In this document: positions 52,474-61,411 of the stretch, one piece after another | Position numbering within the stretch: position 1 is the first letter of the stretch | Layout of the letters: every line of letters begins with the position of its first letter | DNA from: Vibrio furnissii CIP 102972 | GTDB lineage: Bacteria > Pseudomonadota > Gammaproteobacteria > Enterobacterales > Vibrionaceae | NCBI RefSeq assembly: GCF_000176175.1 | Contig: NZ_ACZP01000018.1 | Span: 124,001 to 188,000 of the forward strand | Reading direction: 5' to 3' | DNA: 64,000 nucleotides | The notes under the pieces: model-generated | Told to the model about the DNA's origin: nothing | The model's database searches: none | Seen by the model: only the letters and a program-made list of their open reading frames with translations | Made by a program: the position numbers and the translations under genes

Positions 52474-53415
52474 ATGTCTCAACCTATTGCGATTGCCATT
52501 CACGGCGGCGCGGGCACCATTTTACGAGCGCAGATGAGCGATGAACTCAAGCAGGGGATTGTCGCGGCGCTGGAGCAGTCGGTGCGCGCTGGTCATCAGC
52601 TGTTAGTTCAAGGGGGCGATGCGCTCGATGCCGTGGTGGCAGCGGTAAGGGTGTTGGAAGACTCGCCGTACTTCAATGCGGGCAAAGGCTCGGTGCTGAC
52701 ACACCAAGAGATGGTTGAAATGGATGCGTCGGTCATGCATGGCTTGCACATGGATGCCGGTGCGGTGGCGGGAGTGCGCCACATTCGTAATCCAGTTGAA
52801 CTCGCGCGTGATGTGATGCGTCACAGCGACCATGTGTTGCTGATCGGCGATGGGGCGGAGGCGTTTGCGTTTGGCCAAGGTTACGACTATACCGAACAGG
52901 ATTACTTTTTCACTGAACGCCGTTATGAGCAGTTGCAAGCGATGAAAGCCAAAGGGCTGTTTGCGCTGTCGGAGTCCAAATATCCGGATGATAAGAAATT
53001 TGGCACCGTGGGCGCGGTGGCGCTCGATCAGCACGGTAACTTAGCAGCGGCAACCAGTACCGGCGGCATCACCAACAAGAAATTTGGCCGCGTGGGCGAT
53101 TCTGCACTGATAGGCGCGGGCACGGTGGCAGAAAATGGCAATGTGGCCGTCTCGACCACCGGCATGGGCGAATTCTTTATTCGCAAAATGGTCGCGGGCG
53201 ATGTGGCAGCGCGCATGCGGTACTTGAAAGAGGATGTTCACACCGCCAGTGAACAGGTGATTCAGGGCGAGCTCAAAACCTTAGGCGGTGAAGGGGGCTT
53301 GATCGCCTTGGATGCCTCCGGCGAGATTCATTTTGCCATGAACAGCAGCGGTATGTATCGCGCAAGCATTGACACACAAGGGGATTTGCTCGTCAAAATT
53401 TATGCAGACGAGTGA
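52474..53415 (+). CDS. iaaA: Isoaspartyl peptidase/L-asparaginase (plant type, IaaA)
   Basis: This N-terminal nucleophile hydrolase cleaves isoaspartyl dipeptides and L-asparagine. The 313-residue precursor has the IAIHGGAGT start and self-cleaves before T178 in KKFGTVGAVALD, close to T179 of E. coli IaaA. The TSTGGITNKKFGRVGDS and TTGMGEFFIR segments build the active site. No signal peptide is visible, so it acts in the cytoplasm. The ATG at 52474 follows TAAGGAATCG; the longer open frame runs through the slyD terminator and is rejected. Confidence 0.93.
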   Translation: MSQPIAIAIHGGAGTILRAQMSDELKQGIVAALEQSVRAGHQLLVQGGDALDAVVAAVRVLEDSPYFNAGKGSVLTHQEMVEMDASVMHGLHMDAGAVAGVRHIRNPVELARDVMRHSDHVLLIGDGAEAFAFGQGYDYTEQDYFFTERRYEQLQAMKAKGLFALSESKYPDDKKFGTVGAVALDQHGNLAAATSTGGITNKKFGRVGDSALIGAGTVAENGNVAVSTTGMGEFFIRKMVAGDVAARMRYLKEDVHTASEQVIQGELKTLGGEGGLIALDASGEIHFAMNSSGMYRASIDTQGDLLVKIYADE

Positions 53416-53429
53416 GTGTTTTTTCACGA

Positions 53430-53520
53430 AAAAATGGATTCTATCCGTCTTTTTCGCATGGTATTTACATGCTTAAAAAATGACTGCAACGATCTAAATT
53501 CGATGCTAGAATCCATTTTT
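53430..53520. repeat. 14-bp inverted repeat flanking the purA promoter region
   Basis: AAAAATGGATTCTA (53430-53443) and TAGAATCCATTTTT (53507-53520) are perfect reverse complements separated by 63 bases. The right arm ends 23 bases before the purA ATG and overlaps a TAGAAT that resembles a -10 box. A hairpin or a two-site operator is possible. Confidence 0.65.
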
Positions 53521-53543
53521 AACTAGCAACAGAACTTGGAAAG

Positions 53544-54860
53544 ATGGGAAATAACGTAGTCGTTCTTGGCACCCAATGGGGTGACGAAGGGAAAGGTAAA
53601 ATCGTAGACCTTTTAACTGAAGATGCAAAATACGTGGTTCGCTACCAAGGCGGTCACAACGCAGGTCACACGCTCGTAATCGACGGTGAGAAAACCGTTC
53701 TTCACCTGATTCCATCAGGTATCCTTCGCAACAACGTGAAATGCATTATCGGTAACGGTGTTGTACTTTCACCTGATGCACTTATCAAAGAAATGACTGG
53801 TCTAGAAGACCGCGGTGTTCCTGTGAAAGAGCGTCTTTTCATTTCTGAAGCTTGTCCTCTAATTCTTCCTTATCACATTGCTTTGGACCAAGCGCGCGAA
53901 GCGGCGCGTGGTAATAAGGCGATTGGTACAACGGGTCGTGGTATCGGTCCAGCTTACGAAGACAAAGTGGCACGTCGTGGTCTGCGCGTTGGCGACCTAT
54001 TTGACCGTGCAGCATTCGCTGAGAAACTTAAAGAAGTCATGGCGCTCCATAACTTCCAGCTAGAACACTTCTACAAAGTTGAACCTGTAAGCTACGAAGA
54101 CGTACTTGAGCAAGCCATGGGTTATGCCGACCTGCTGACTTCTATGGTGATTGACGTGACAGACGAGCTGGATGCAGCACGTAAGCGCGGCGATAAGATC
54201 ATGTTCGAAGGTGCACAAGGCACACTGCTGGACATCGACCACGGTACTTACCCATACGTGACTTCTTCTAACACCACAGCAGGTGGCGTTGCAGCAGGTT
54301 CTGGTTTTGGTCCTCGTCACTTGGGTTACATTCTGGGTATCGCGAAAGCGTACTGTACTCGTGTGGGTGCAGGTCCATTCCCAACTGAACTTTACGATGG
54401 TAAAGAGAAGCAAGATCCAATCGGTAAGCATTTGGGTACTGTCGGTGCTGAATTTGGTGCGACAACGGGTCGTCTGCGTCGTACCGGTTGGTTCGATGCG
54501 GTTGCGATGCGTCGTGCCATTCAAATCAACTCAATTACCGGTTTCTGTATGACGAAACTAGACGTCTTAGACGGCCTAGAAGAAATCAAGATCTGTACCG
54601 GTTACCAAATGGCGGACGGTTCTGTACTTGAAGTGTCGCCAATGGCTGCTGATGCGTACGAACACGTTACTCCAATCTACGAAACCATGCCGGGTTGGTC
54701 TGAAAAAACATTCGGTGCTAAATCGATTGATGCGTTGCCTCAAACGGCACTGGATTACATCAAACGTATCGAAGAGCTGACTGGCGTACCTGTAGACATC
54801 ATCTCAACCGGTCCAGACCGTAACGAAACCATCATCAAAGTACACCCATTTAGCGTGTAA
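53544..54860 (+). CDS. purA: Adenylosuccinate synthetase PurA
   Basis: PurA joins IMP and aspartate with GTP, the first step from IMP to AMP. The 438-residue protein has the GTP-binding QWGDEGKGK motif near the N-terminus, GHNAGHT and the GTTGRGIGPAYEDK segment. Codon use is biased toward that of highly expressed genes (cgt, ggt, gaa), unlike its neighbours and more like the S10 operon. It is monocistronic, with a strong terminator after it. Confidence 0.97.
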   Translation: MGNNVVVLGTQWGDEGKGKIVDLLTEDAKYVVRYQGGHNAGHTLVIDGEKTVLHLIPSGILRNNVKCIIGNGVVLSPDALIKEMTGLEDRGVPVKERLFISEACPLILPYHIALDQAREAARGNKAIGTTGRGIGPAYEDKVARRGLRVGDLFDRAAFAEKLKEVMALHNFQLEHFYKVEPVSYEDVLEQAMGYADLLTSMVIDVTDELDAARKRGDKIMFEGAQGTLLDIDHGTYPYVTSSNTTAGGVAAGSGFGPRHLGYILGIAKAYCTRVGAGPFPTELYDGKEKQDPIGKHLGTVGAEFGATTGRLRRTGWFDAVAMRRAIQINSITGFCMTKLDVLDGLEEIKICTGYQMADGSVLEVSPMAADAYEHVTPIYETMPGWSEKTFGAKSIDALPQTALDYIKRIEELTGVPVDIISTGPDRNETIIKVHPFSV

Positions 54861-54877
54861 TTTTGCGTTTCTGAACA

Positions 54878-54909
54878 TCAAAAGCCGACTGACTCAGTCG
54901 GCTTTTTTT
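54878..54909 (+). terminator. Rho-independent terminator of purA
   Basis: AAAGCCGACT and AGTCGGCTTT form a stem of about 10 bp around GACTC, followed by a T7 run. Confidence 0.9.
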
Positions 54910-54986
54910 ATGTCTGTTGTGCATTGGTTTTGCTGTGATTTTGTGCGCTGGTGGCAAAAAATTGCCGCTGCTAGGCAAGTTTTCAT

Positions 54987-55013
54987 TAAAGCGTGGCGCC
55001 AAATGGCCGATAA
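54987..55013 (+). promoter_or_regulatory. Sigma-28 (FliA) promoter of motX
   Basis: TAAA (54987-54990), 15 bases, then GCCGATAA (55006-55013): an exact match to the flagellar sigma-28 consensus TAAA-N15-GCCGATAA. It lies 73 bases upstream of the motX ATG. Control of motX by sigma-28 is known for polar flagellar motor genes in Vibrio. Confidence 0.85.
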
Positions 55014-55086
55014 AGGAATCAGACCGAGCCAGCGCGGACGACGCGCTATACTGTTATGGCTATCGGAGTCAACGAAGAGTGCAGGT

Positions 55087-55722
55087 ATGAAGCTACGTAC
55101 GGTAGCTGCTTCTTTAGTGTTCGCATTGCATTCGGCTTTTAGTTACGCCAACGTGACCGAAGTCGGAGAACCCGTGCCGATCTATTCAGAAGCAGAGCTG
55201 ATTAAATTAATTGCAGAAAACAAACACCTTGAGCGTGTGAAAGCAGACAATTGCCAGTTGGTGGAAGACATTGTTGCGCGTGCCACGCGTATCAACTTGC
55301 CGTCGTACGAGTTTCTGTATGGCGACATGCTGGCGTGGGGCGTGTGTGTGAACCAAGACGTGGAGCTGGGGCTTTACTACATGGAGAACGCGGCGCATCA
55401 AGGCCTGCCGGAAGCGCTGGAGCAGCTTGGGCGTTATTATTCGCGTGGCACCTTGGTGCAACAAGATAAAGAGCGCGCGATCCCTTATCTGCGAGAAGCG
55501 GCCGCCATGGGCAACTTGAATGCGCGAATTCAGCTGGCCGAACTGCTGCTGCGTGATTACGGTAGCCCGCTGGATTACGAAGATGCTTATCGTTGGCTGT
55601 ATAACTCCGTGACTGCCGACAAACGCACGCATAACCGCATTGCGATTTTGCGCCAAGGTTTGGAGCAACGCATGCCGGAAAACATCATCGCGCGCGCTAA
55701 GCGTCGCGGCACCTTTTGGTAA
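55087..55722 (+). CDS. motX: Sodium-driven polar flagellar motor protein MotX
   Basis: MotX is a periplasmic protein that with MotY forms the T ring of the sodium-driven polar flagellar motor and recruits the PomAB stator. The 211-residue protein has a signal peptide (cleavage likely after FSYA) and Sel1-like repeats (YEFLYGDMLAWGVCV, LGLYYMENAAHQGLPEALEQLGRYY as adjoining units, then IPYLREAAAMGNLNARIQLAELL). Length equals the V. cholerae protein as I recall it. A 59-codon upstream extension is open but contains the sigma-28 promoter and is rejected. motX stands alone, away from other flagellar genes. Confidence 0.94.
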   Translation: MKLRTVAASLVFALHSAFSYANVTEVGEPVPIYSEAELIKLIAENKHLERVKADNCQLVEDIVARATRINLPSYEFLYGDMLAWGVCVNQDVELGLYYMENAAHQGLPEALEQLGRYYSRGTLVQQDKERAIPYLREAAAMGNLNARIQLAELLLRDYGSPLDYEDAYRWLYNSVTADKRTHNRIAILRQGLEQRMPENIIARAKRRGTFW

Positions 55723-55775
55723 CGGGCACTCATACCCGTCCGTTACCAAAGGTCGTCATCACCTGATTCCTGCCA

Positions 55776-57611
55776 TCAATTCAAAAATCGATTCATCTGC
55801 TTCAACGCCTGCATCAGATCGCCACTGCTCAGTGAGCGAAGTGCCTTGGGCTCCAATTGCGGCGTCATGGTTTGAACCGCGCCACTGGGGTAGGTCACCA
55901 TAATTTCATCATCGGCAACCAGCGCATAGTTGAAATAACTGCCCACAATCAACCATTCTCGGTCACGTTGTGTGTTCAGTAAATCGTACCCCACCGAATA
56001 GTCGTCCGTCGGATTTTGGACGCCGAGCACACGATGCATAAAGGTTGGGGCAATATCCAAGTGTGTCGTTTTCCAGTCAATCTCTTCCGGTGCTTCGCCC
56101 GGCACATAGATGTACAGCGGAACATGAATTTGCGCCATGCTGTAGTTACTGCCATGCCCCCAATAGTTCTGATGATTGTCGTTAAACTCCTGACCGTGGT
56201 CGGAGGTAATCACGATGATGGTGTTGTCTAAACCGCCTTGCGCTTCCACGGCACTTAACACGCGTTCAATTTGGCCATCAATGTAATACAGCGCATTGCG
56301 GTAGCGGTTTCGATACGGCTCAGGATCGAAGTCGTTATTGAGCTTGATGTGATCGACACGGCTCCAAGATGGGGTAAAACGCGGCGTCATGTCGGCCGGA
56401 AATTCGGTCGCATGCGCTGAATCGTAGAACAGAAAACCAAAATACGGCTGCTGAGTGTCTCGCTGAGCGAGAAAGTCAACAAAGTCATCAGTGATCCGAC
56501 GGTCGCGATCGGTCGAACGGTCGGCCGGTGTGTCGACGCGCAGATGGTCGATGCCGCGAAAAACGGTGCGATCAAACGGCGGGCTGTTGAGCGGCGCCGA
56601 CGCGTAAATGGCAAACTGATAGTTGAGTGCTGCCAGTGTTTTCATCATCGCCGGGCGTTTTTGGGCCGCATGAAAGGCGTCCCAATAGGTCGCTGGTAAA
56701 CCGTAAAACAGGCTAAATATACCGGCTTGTGTCGAGTTGCCGCCACTGATGTGCTGTTCAAAACGCAGCGAGCGTTGGGCAAACTGAGCGATGTTTGGCG
56801 TCACCTCGGAGTTGGCATCGTCATAACGCCACGTATCAATGGCGATGAACAGAATGTTGGGTTGCTCGTGCGGCGGCTCGATGACTAGCGGATGCAACGG
56901 ATAATTCAGATGGGAGTTGCTTGGTCGGCTCATGTTCAAGCTTTGTTCTCGCACGGCCTGCGTATCCACCCAGCCGAAACGATGGAAAAAGCGTTTGGCG
57001 GTCAGAGGGTAATACAGCGGCCAATGCACGCTGTAGCTCGGTACGGTGGTATCGTAGTTGGCATCGCGCCACATGTGAATGGATTGGCTGACCAACAACG
57101 CTGCCAGCCATACCCCGCCGGCATAAGCCGCCCAACGCAAGTGACGCTTGGCGAGGCGAGTGCTGAGCAGGGCAATCGCCGTGCACGCGATGGCGACGGC
57201 AAGCACTTGCAGCGTCGCCATCAACAGGGTGTACCAAGAGAGTGAGATGACCTCATCGCCCCCTTCAATCAACAGTTCCCAAATGAAACCACTGAGATGG
57301 AAGCGATATTGCTGATACACCGCCACATCAATCATCAGCAGCACCGACCCCAGCCAAGTCACGAAGGTGGCCAATATGCGTAAGACACGGCAAGGCAGCC
57401 AACTCAGAAGTAGCATGGCAAACAAAATGACGACAGCAAACAGGCCGAACCAGCCGATTTGAGTGGTCACCAAGTACAGGTGTGCCACGACATCATGGTC
57501 GGGGGGCGTCATCCATGTCAGGTACGGTAAACCTAAACCAGATAATAAAACAATGTTCAAAATAAATTGGCACAATAACCAACGAACGTTTTGTCGAATC
57601 GTGAATCGCAT
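55776..57611 (-). CDS. DUF3413/sulfatase-domain inner-membrane protein (YejM/PbgA-like)
   Basis: The 611-residue protein has five N-terminal transmembrane segments (DUF3413, about residues 10-180) and a periplasmic alkaline-phosphatase-fold sulfatase domain (about 250-560). YejM/PbgA of E. coli has this architecture and controls LPS synthesis through LapB, having lost catalytic residues. Here D259 (AIDTWRYDD), T294 (GGNSTQAG), D471-H472 (TSDHGQEF) and H486 (WGHGSNY) are kept, so a metal site may be intact. The ATG at 57611 is preferred over an upstream one at 57662, but the ribosome site is weak either way. It is divergent from rnr. Confidence 0.82.
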   Translation of the reverse strand: MRFTIRQNVRWLLCQFILNIVLLSGLGLPYLTWMTPPDHDVVAHLYLVTTQIGWFGLFAVVILFAMLLLSWLPCRVLRILATFVTWLGSVLLMIDVAVYQQYRFHLSGFIWELLIEGGDEVISLSWYTLLMATLQVLAVAIACTAIALLSTRLAKRHLRWAAYAGGVWLAALLVSQSIHMWRDANYDTTVPSYSVHWPLYYPLTAKRFFHRFGWVDTQAVREQSLNMSRPSNSHLNYPLHPLVIEPPHEQPNILFIAIDTWRYDDANSEVTPNIAQFAQRSLRFEQHISGGNSTQAGIFSLFYGLPATYWDAFHAAQKRPAMMKTLAALNYQFAIYASAPLNSPPFDRTVFRGIDHLRVDTPADRSTDRDRRITDDFVDFLAQRDTQQPYFGFLFYDSAHATEFPADMTPRFTPSWSRVDHIKLNNDFDPEPYRNRYRNALYYIDGQIERVLSAVEAQGGLDNTIIVITSDHGQEFNDNHQNYWGHGSNYSMAQIHVPLYIYVPGEAPEEIDWKTTHLDIAPTFMHRVLGVQNPTDDYSVGYDLLNTQRDREWLIVGSYFNYALVADDEIMVTYPSGAVQTMTPQLEPKALRSLSSGDLMQALKQMNRFLN

Positions 57612-57794
57612 AAAAAATGGGTTCCCTGACGGGGTGAACAAATGGGGGAAAAACGTGCACAATGTAACGAATTATTCGAGCGATGTCACATCTTGTCGTT
57701 TGGTGATGTTGTTCAGGATATTCGTATTAACCCTTAAGGTTAGGAACTCGGTAGGATATACTGTAATCCCCTACCTAAATAAGCAGGTCTGCCT

Positions 57795-60245
57795 ATGTCT
57801 GACACCACCCACGTTGATCCGTTTGCGGATCGTGAAGCTGATAACTACGACAACCCGATTCCAAGTCGTGAATACATCATTGAATTCCTGACGAAGGCCA
57901 ATGTGCCAATGAACCGTAATGATCTGTTTGAAGCCTTGGAGCTGAATGGTGAAGAACAATACGAAGGTCTGCGCCGCCGCTTGCGTGCGATGGAGCGTGA
58001 TGGCCAGCTCGTCTTTACGCGCCGTCAGTGTTACGCATTGCCAGAAAAACTGGAAATGGTGAAAGGTTATGTGATTGGTCATAAAGACGGTCACGGCTGG
58101 GTGCGCCCAGAAGGCAGCAATAATAAAGACAACGATATTCTACTTCCTCATCACCAGATGCGGACCATCATTCATGGCGATCTGGTTTTGGTGCAACCAA
58201 CCGGTACCGATAAACGCGGCAGAAAAGAGGGGCGTCTAGTCCGCGTGTTGGAAGAGCGTCAGACGCAAATCGTCGGTCGTTTCTTCTTTGAATACGGGTA
58301 CTCATACGTGGTGCCAGATGATTCACGCATTCATCAGGACATCTTGATCCCGAATGAACTGCGCGGCGGGGCTCGCATGGGCAACGTGGTGGTGATTGAA
58401 ATCACCGATCGGGGCGGTCGCAACCGTGGCATGATGGGGAAAGTGGTCGAAGTGCTAGGCGAAAATATGGCGCCGGGCATGGAAACCCAAATTGCGATTC
58501 GTACGCACCAGATCCCGCACGTGTGGCCACAAGAAGTGGAGCAACAGATCACTGGGCTGGGCGAAGAGGTTCCAGAAGAAGCCAAACAGGGCCGTGTTGA
58601 CTTACGTGCGCTGCCGTTGGTGACTATCGATGGTGAAGACGCACGCGACTTCGATGACGCCGTGTTCTGTGAAGCCAAAAAAGGTGGCGGCTGGCGCTTA
58701 TGGGTGGCGATTGCCGACGTGAGTTATTACGTGCGCCCAAACAGTGCGCTGGATAAAGAAGCCATCAACCGCGGCAACTCCGTCTACTTCCCATCCCAAG
58801 TGGTGCCGATGTTGCCGGAAGTGCTGTCCAACGGTCTGTGTTCGCTCAACCCGCAGGTGGATCGCCTGTGTATGGTGTGCGAGATGACCATCTCAGACAA
58901 AGGCAAACTGTCGGGCTACAAGCACTACGAAGCGGTCATGAATTCCCATGCTCGCCTGACCTACAACAAAGTGCACGACATTTTGGAAGGTGACGAAGAG
59001 CTCCGTGAGCGTTATCGCGAACTGGTTCCCCACCTCGAAGAGTTGCACCGCATGTATAAAGTGCTGAAAGGTGCGCGTGAGCAACGGGGTGCGATTGAAT
59101 TCGAAACCGTAGAAACCAAATTTATTTTCAATGCGCAACGTAAAATCGAGAGCATTGAACCATTGATTCGCAATGATGCACACAAACTGATTGAAGAGTG
59201 CATGATCATGGCCAACATCGCCTCGGCGTCCTTGGTAGAAAAAGCCAAAGAGCCGTCGCTGTACCGAATTCATGAAGCGCCGGGTGAAGAGCGCTTGATG
59301 GGCTTCCGTGATTTCCTCGGCGAACTCGGCCTAGATCTGGGCGGCGGTCTGGAACCGTCCCCGACTGATTATGCGCACTTGATGAGCCAAGTGGGTGAGC
59401 GTCCGGACAAAGAGCTGATTCAAACCATGCTGCTGCGTTCGATGAAACAGGCAGTGTACAACGCAGACAACGCTGGCCACTTTGGTTTGGCGCTGCAACG
59501 TTATGCGCACTTTACGTCGCCTATTCGTCGCTACCCGGATTTGCTGTTGCACCGCGCCATCAAGTACCTGATTGCCAAAGAAGAAGGCCGTAACCAAGAT
59601 CGTTGGACGCCGACCGGTGGCTATCATTATTCGTTTGATGACATGGATTACTACGGCGAACAATGTTCGATGACCGAGCGCCGCGCCGATGATGCCACGC
59701 GCGAAGTGTCGGACTGGCTGAAATGTGAATACATGCAAGATCACGTGGGAGAAGAGCTGGAAGGGGTGATTGCTAATGTCACCGGATTTGGCTTCTTTGT
59801 CCGCCTCACGGAACTGCACATCGATGGTCTGGTGCACATCTCGACGCTGGCAAACGACTACTACCAGTTTGACCCGATTGGTCAACGCCTGATTGGCGAA
59901 TCGTTTGGGGCAATTTACCGCTTGGGTGATGTGGTCAAAGTGAAAGTGCTGGCGGTGAACTTGGATGATCGTCAAATAGACTTTGAATTAGTCGAAACAA
60001 GTCGTAAGCTACGCGGCGAAGGCAAAACGGCGAAGAAACGCGCGGCGGATGCGAAAGCCAAAGCCAAAGGTAAAAAACAAGCGGCGACCCGTGGTGGTAA
60101 AGCGGTGCCTTTGGTCGAGCCAACCAAGCGTCCGGATGAACCGGGGGCTGCCCGAGGGCCGAAACACAACAAGACCAAAGCCGAAAAAGCGCGTAAGCAA
60201 AAAGCTCGCAGTAAAGCTGGCAAAGCGCGAGCGAAAAAACAATAG
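57795..60245 (+). CDS. rnr: Exoribonuclease R
   Basis: RNase R is a 3'-5' processive exoribonuclease that degrades structured RNA and takes part in tmRNA-linked decay and cold adaptation. The 816-residue protein has an N-terminal winged helix (YIIEFLTKANVPMNRNDLFEAL region), cold-shock domains, the RNB catalytic domain (DGEDARDFDDAVF, metal-binding aspartates), an S1 domain (from about 645, GEELEGVIANVTGFGFFV) and a Lys/Arg/Ala-rich basic tail of about 75 residues. It is followed 7 bases later by rlmB, the same pair as in E. coli. Confidence 0.97.
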   Translation: MSDTTHVDPFADREADNYDNPIPSREYIIEFLTKANVPMNRNDLFEALELNGEEQYEGLRRRLRAMERDGQLVFTRRQCYALPEKLEMVKGYVIGHKDGHGWVRPEGSNNKDNDILLPHHQMRTIIHGDLVLVQPTGTDKRGRKEGRLVRVLEERQTQIVGRFFFEYGYSYVVPDDSRIHQDILIPNELRGGARMGNVVVIEITDRGGRNRGMMGKVVEVLGENMAPGMETQIAIRTHQIPHVWPQEVEQQITGLGEEVPEEAKQGRVDLRALPLVTIDGEDARDFDDAVFCEAKKGGGWRLWVAIADVSYYVRPNSALDKEAINRGNSVYFPSQVVPMLPEVLSNGLCSLNPQVDRLCMVCEMTISDKGKLSGYKHYEAVMNSHARLTYNKVHDILEGDEELRERYRELVPHLEELHRMYKVLKGAREQRGAIEFETVETKFIFNAQRKIESIEPLIRNDAHKLIEECMIMANIASASLVEKAKEPSLYRIHEAPGEERLMGFRDFLGELGLDLGGGLEPSPTDYAHLMSQVGERPDKELIQTMLLRSMKQAVYNADNAGHFGLALQRYAHFTSPIRRYPDLLLHRAIKYLIAKEEGRNQDRWTPTGGYHYSFDDMDYYGEQCSMTERRADDATREVSDWLKCEYMQDHVGEELEGVIANVTGFGFFVRLTELHIDGLVHISTLANDYYQFDPIGQRLIGESFGAIYRLGDVVKVKVLAVNLDDRQIDFELVETSRKLRGEGKTAKKRAADAKAKAKGKKQAATRGGKAVPLVEPTKRPDEPGAARGPKHNKTKAEKARKQKARSKAGKARAKKQ

Positions 60246-60252
60246 GTAAACA

Positions 60253-60993
60253 ATGAGTAACGAATTTATTTATGGCATCCACGCGGTGAACGCAGTTCTT
60301 GAGCGCGATCCCGCTCGTTTTGTGGAAGCCTATGTACTGAAAGGTCGTCAGGATGACCGACTGTTGCCGGTTCTGAATGAACTGGCACGTTTGGGGATTT
60401 CGATTCAGGAAATGCACCGCAAAGCGCTGGATGACAAAGCGCAAGGGGCCAATCACCAAGGCGTGATTGCCAAAGTGAAACCGGCGAAACAACTGAATGA
60501 AAACGACCTGGATGACATCATTGCTCAGCATCCTCAGCCTTTGCTGTTGGTGCTGGACGGTGTGACTGACCCTCATAACCTCGGCGCATGTTTGCGTAAT
60601 GCAGACGCTGCGGGCGTGGCGGCGGTCATCGTGCCGAAAGACAAATCTGCGCCAATGACGGCTACGGTCAGCAAAGTTGCGTGTGGCGCGGCCGAAACCG
60701 TGCCACTGGTTCGCGTGACCAATTTGGCTCGCACCATGCGTGCGCTGCAAGAAAAGGGCATCTGGTTTGTCGGAACGGCGGGTGAAGCGACACACGATAT
60801 TTACCAAAGCAAACTGACTGGGCCTTTGGCGATTGTCATGGGAGCGGAAGGGGATGGCATGCGCCGCCTCACACGTGAAACCTGTGATGACCTGATCAAG
60901 ATCCCAATGGCGGGTAGCGTCTCGAGCCTCAACGTTTCGGTCGCCACCGGCATCTGTTTGTTTGAAGCGGTGCGTCAGCGTTCATTGGCATAA
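60253..60993 (+). CDS. rlmB: 23S rRNA (Gm2251) 2'-O-methyltransferase RlmB
   Basis: RlmB methylates the ribose of G2251 in the peptidyl-tRNA loop of 23S rRNA. The 246-residue SpoU/TrmH-family protein has an N-terminal substrate-binding domain (YGIHAVNAVLERDP) and the knotted SPOUT domain with LDGVTDPHNLGACLRNADAAG, IVMGAEGDGM and IPMAGSVSSLNVSVA. It is cotranscribed with rnr. Confidence 0.96.
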   Translation: MSNEFIYGIHAVNAVLERDPARFVEAYVLKGRQDDRLLPVLNELARLGISIQEMHRKALDDKAQGANHQGVIAKVKPAKQLNENDLDDIIAQHPQPLLLVLDGVTDPHNLGACLRNADAAGVAAVIVPKDKSAPMTATVSKVACGAAETVPLVRVTNLARTMRALQEKGIWFVGTAGEATHDIYQSKLTGPLAIVMGAEGDGMRRLTRETCDDLIKIPMAGSVSSLNVSVATGICLFEAVRQRSLA

Positions 60994-61013
60994 GCCATTC
61001 GACGTATGAGTCC

Positions 61014-61042
61014 AAAGCGCAGGCATTTTGCCTGCGTTTTTT
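61014..61042 (+). terminator. Rho-independent terminator of rnr-rlmB
   Basis: CGCAGGCA (61018-61025), TTT loop, TGCCTGCG (61029-61036), then six Ts; 20 bases after the rlmB stop. Confidence 0.92.
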
Positions 61043-61106
61043 ATTGCCTGTGTTCAACCAACAATCAGCTGCTTAAGTCGAGAGGCGATTATTTTTCAAA
61101 CACTAC

Positions 61107-61134
61107 TTGCATGAAAACATGTGATCTGTATAAT
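61107..61134 (+). promoter_or_regulatory. Sigma-70 promoter of the S10 operon
   Basis: TTGCAT (61107-61112), a 16-base spacer and TATAAT (61129-61134). It is the best promoter in the 370-base gap and would give a leader of about 270 bases before rpsJ. Confidence 0.75.
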
Positions 61135-61139
61135 GCAGC

Positions 61140-61411
61140 GCACTGGTTAAGCCAGTTGTGAACCAATGAGCAGCGAGGAGCTGATGAATCTTACGATTCG
61201 TTAGGTAATGTAAACTCAGCTTATGTTCGCAGTTAATAAAAATTTAGCTTTCGCTATCGTTATGATAGTTCAGGTTAATCACCTATTAGCTGACAATGCG
61301 TCCTAATCTTGGATGCTACGGTTTCACATAAATCAATCGGCATTCTCTCGTCTCGACGAGTTTGAGTGGCGATATTGTTTGTGTAATTTTTTAATATTGG
61401 AGCTCTGTCTC
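61140..61411 (+). promoter_or_regulatory. S10 operon leader (candidate L4-autoregulated region)
   Basis: The long untranslated leader holds short hairpins, including CTCGT/ACGAG (about 61348-61360) and a T-rich segment at about 61386-61392 close to the rpsJ ribosome site TTGGAG. In E. coli, ribosomal protein L4 binds this leader and represses the operon by attenuation and translation control; comparative work has extended this to Vibrio. The exact folds were not computed. An open frame from 61313 that would extend rpsJ is rejected. Confidence 0.55.

Noticed and set aside
54910..55086. 59-codon N-terminal extension of motX
   Set aside because: It contains the exact sigma-28 promoter, begins at the purA terminator and would place the signal peptide internally.
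59935..60807. 290-codon minus-strand open frame opposite rnr and rlmB
   Set aside because: It is the antisense shadow of two clear genes; composition follows their third codon positions and it has no recognisable domain.
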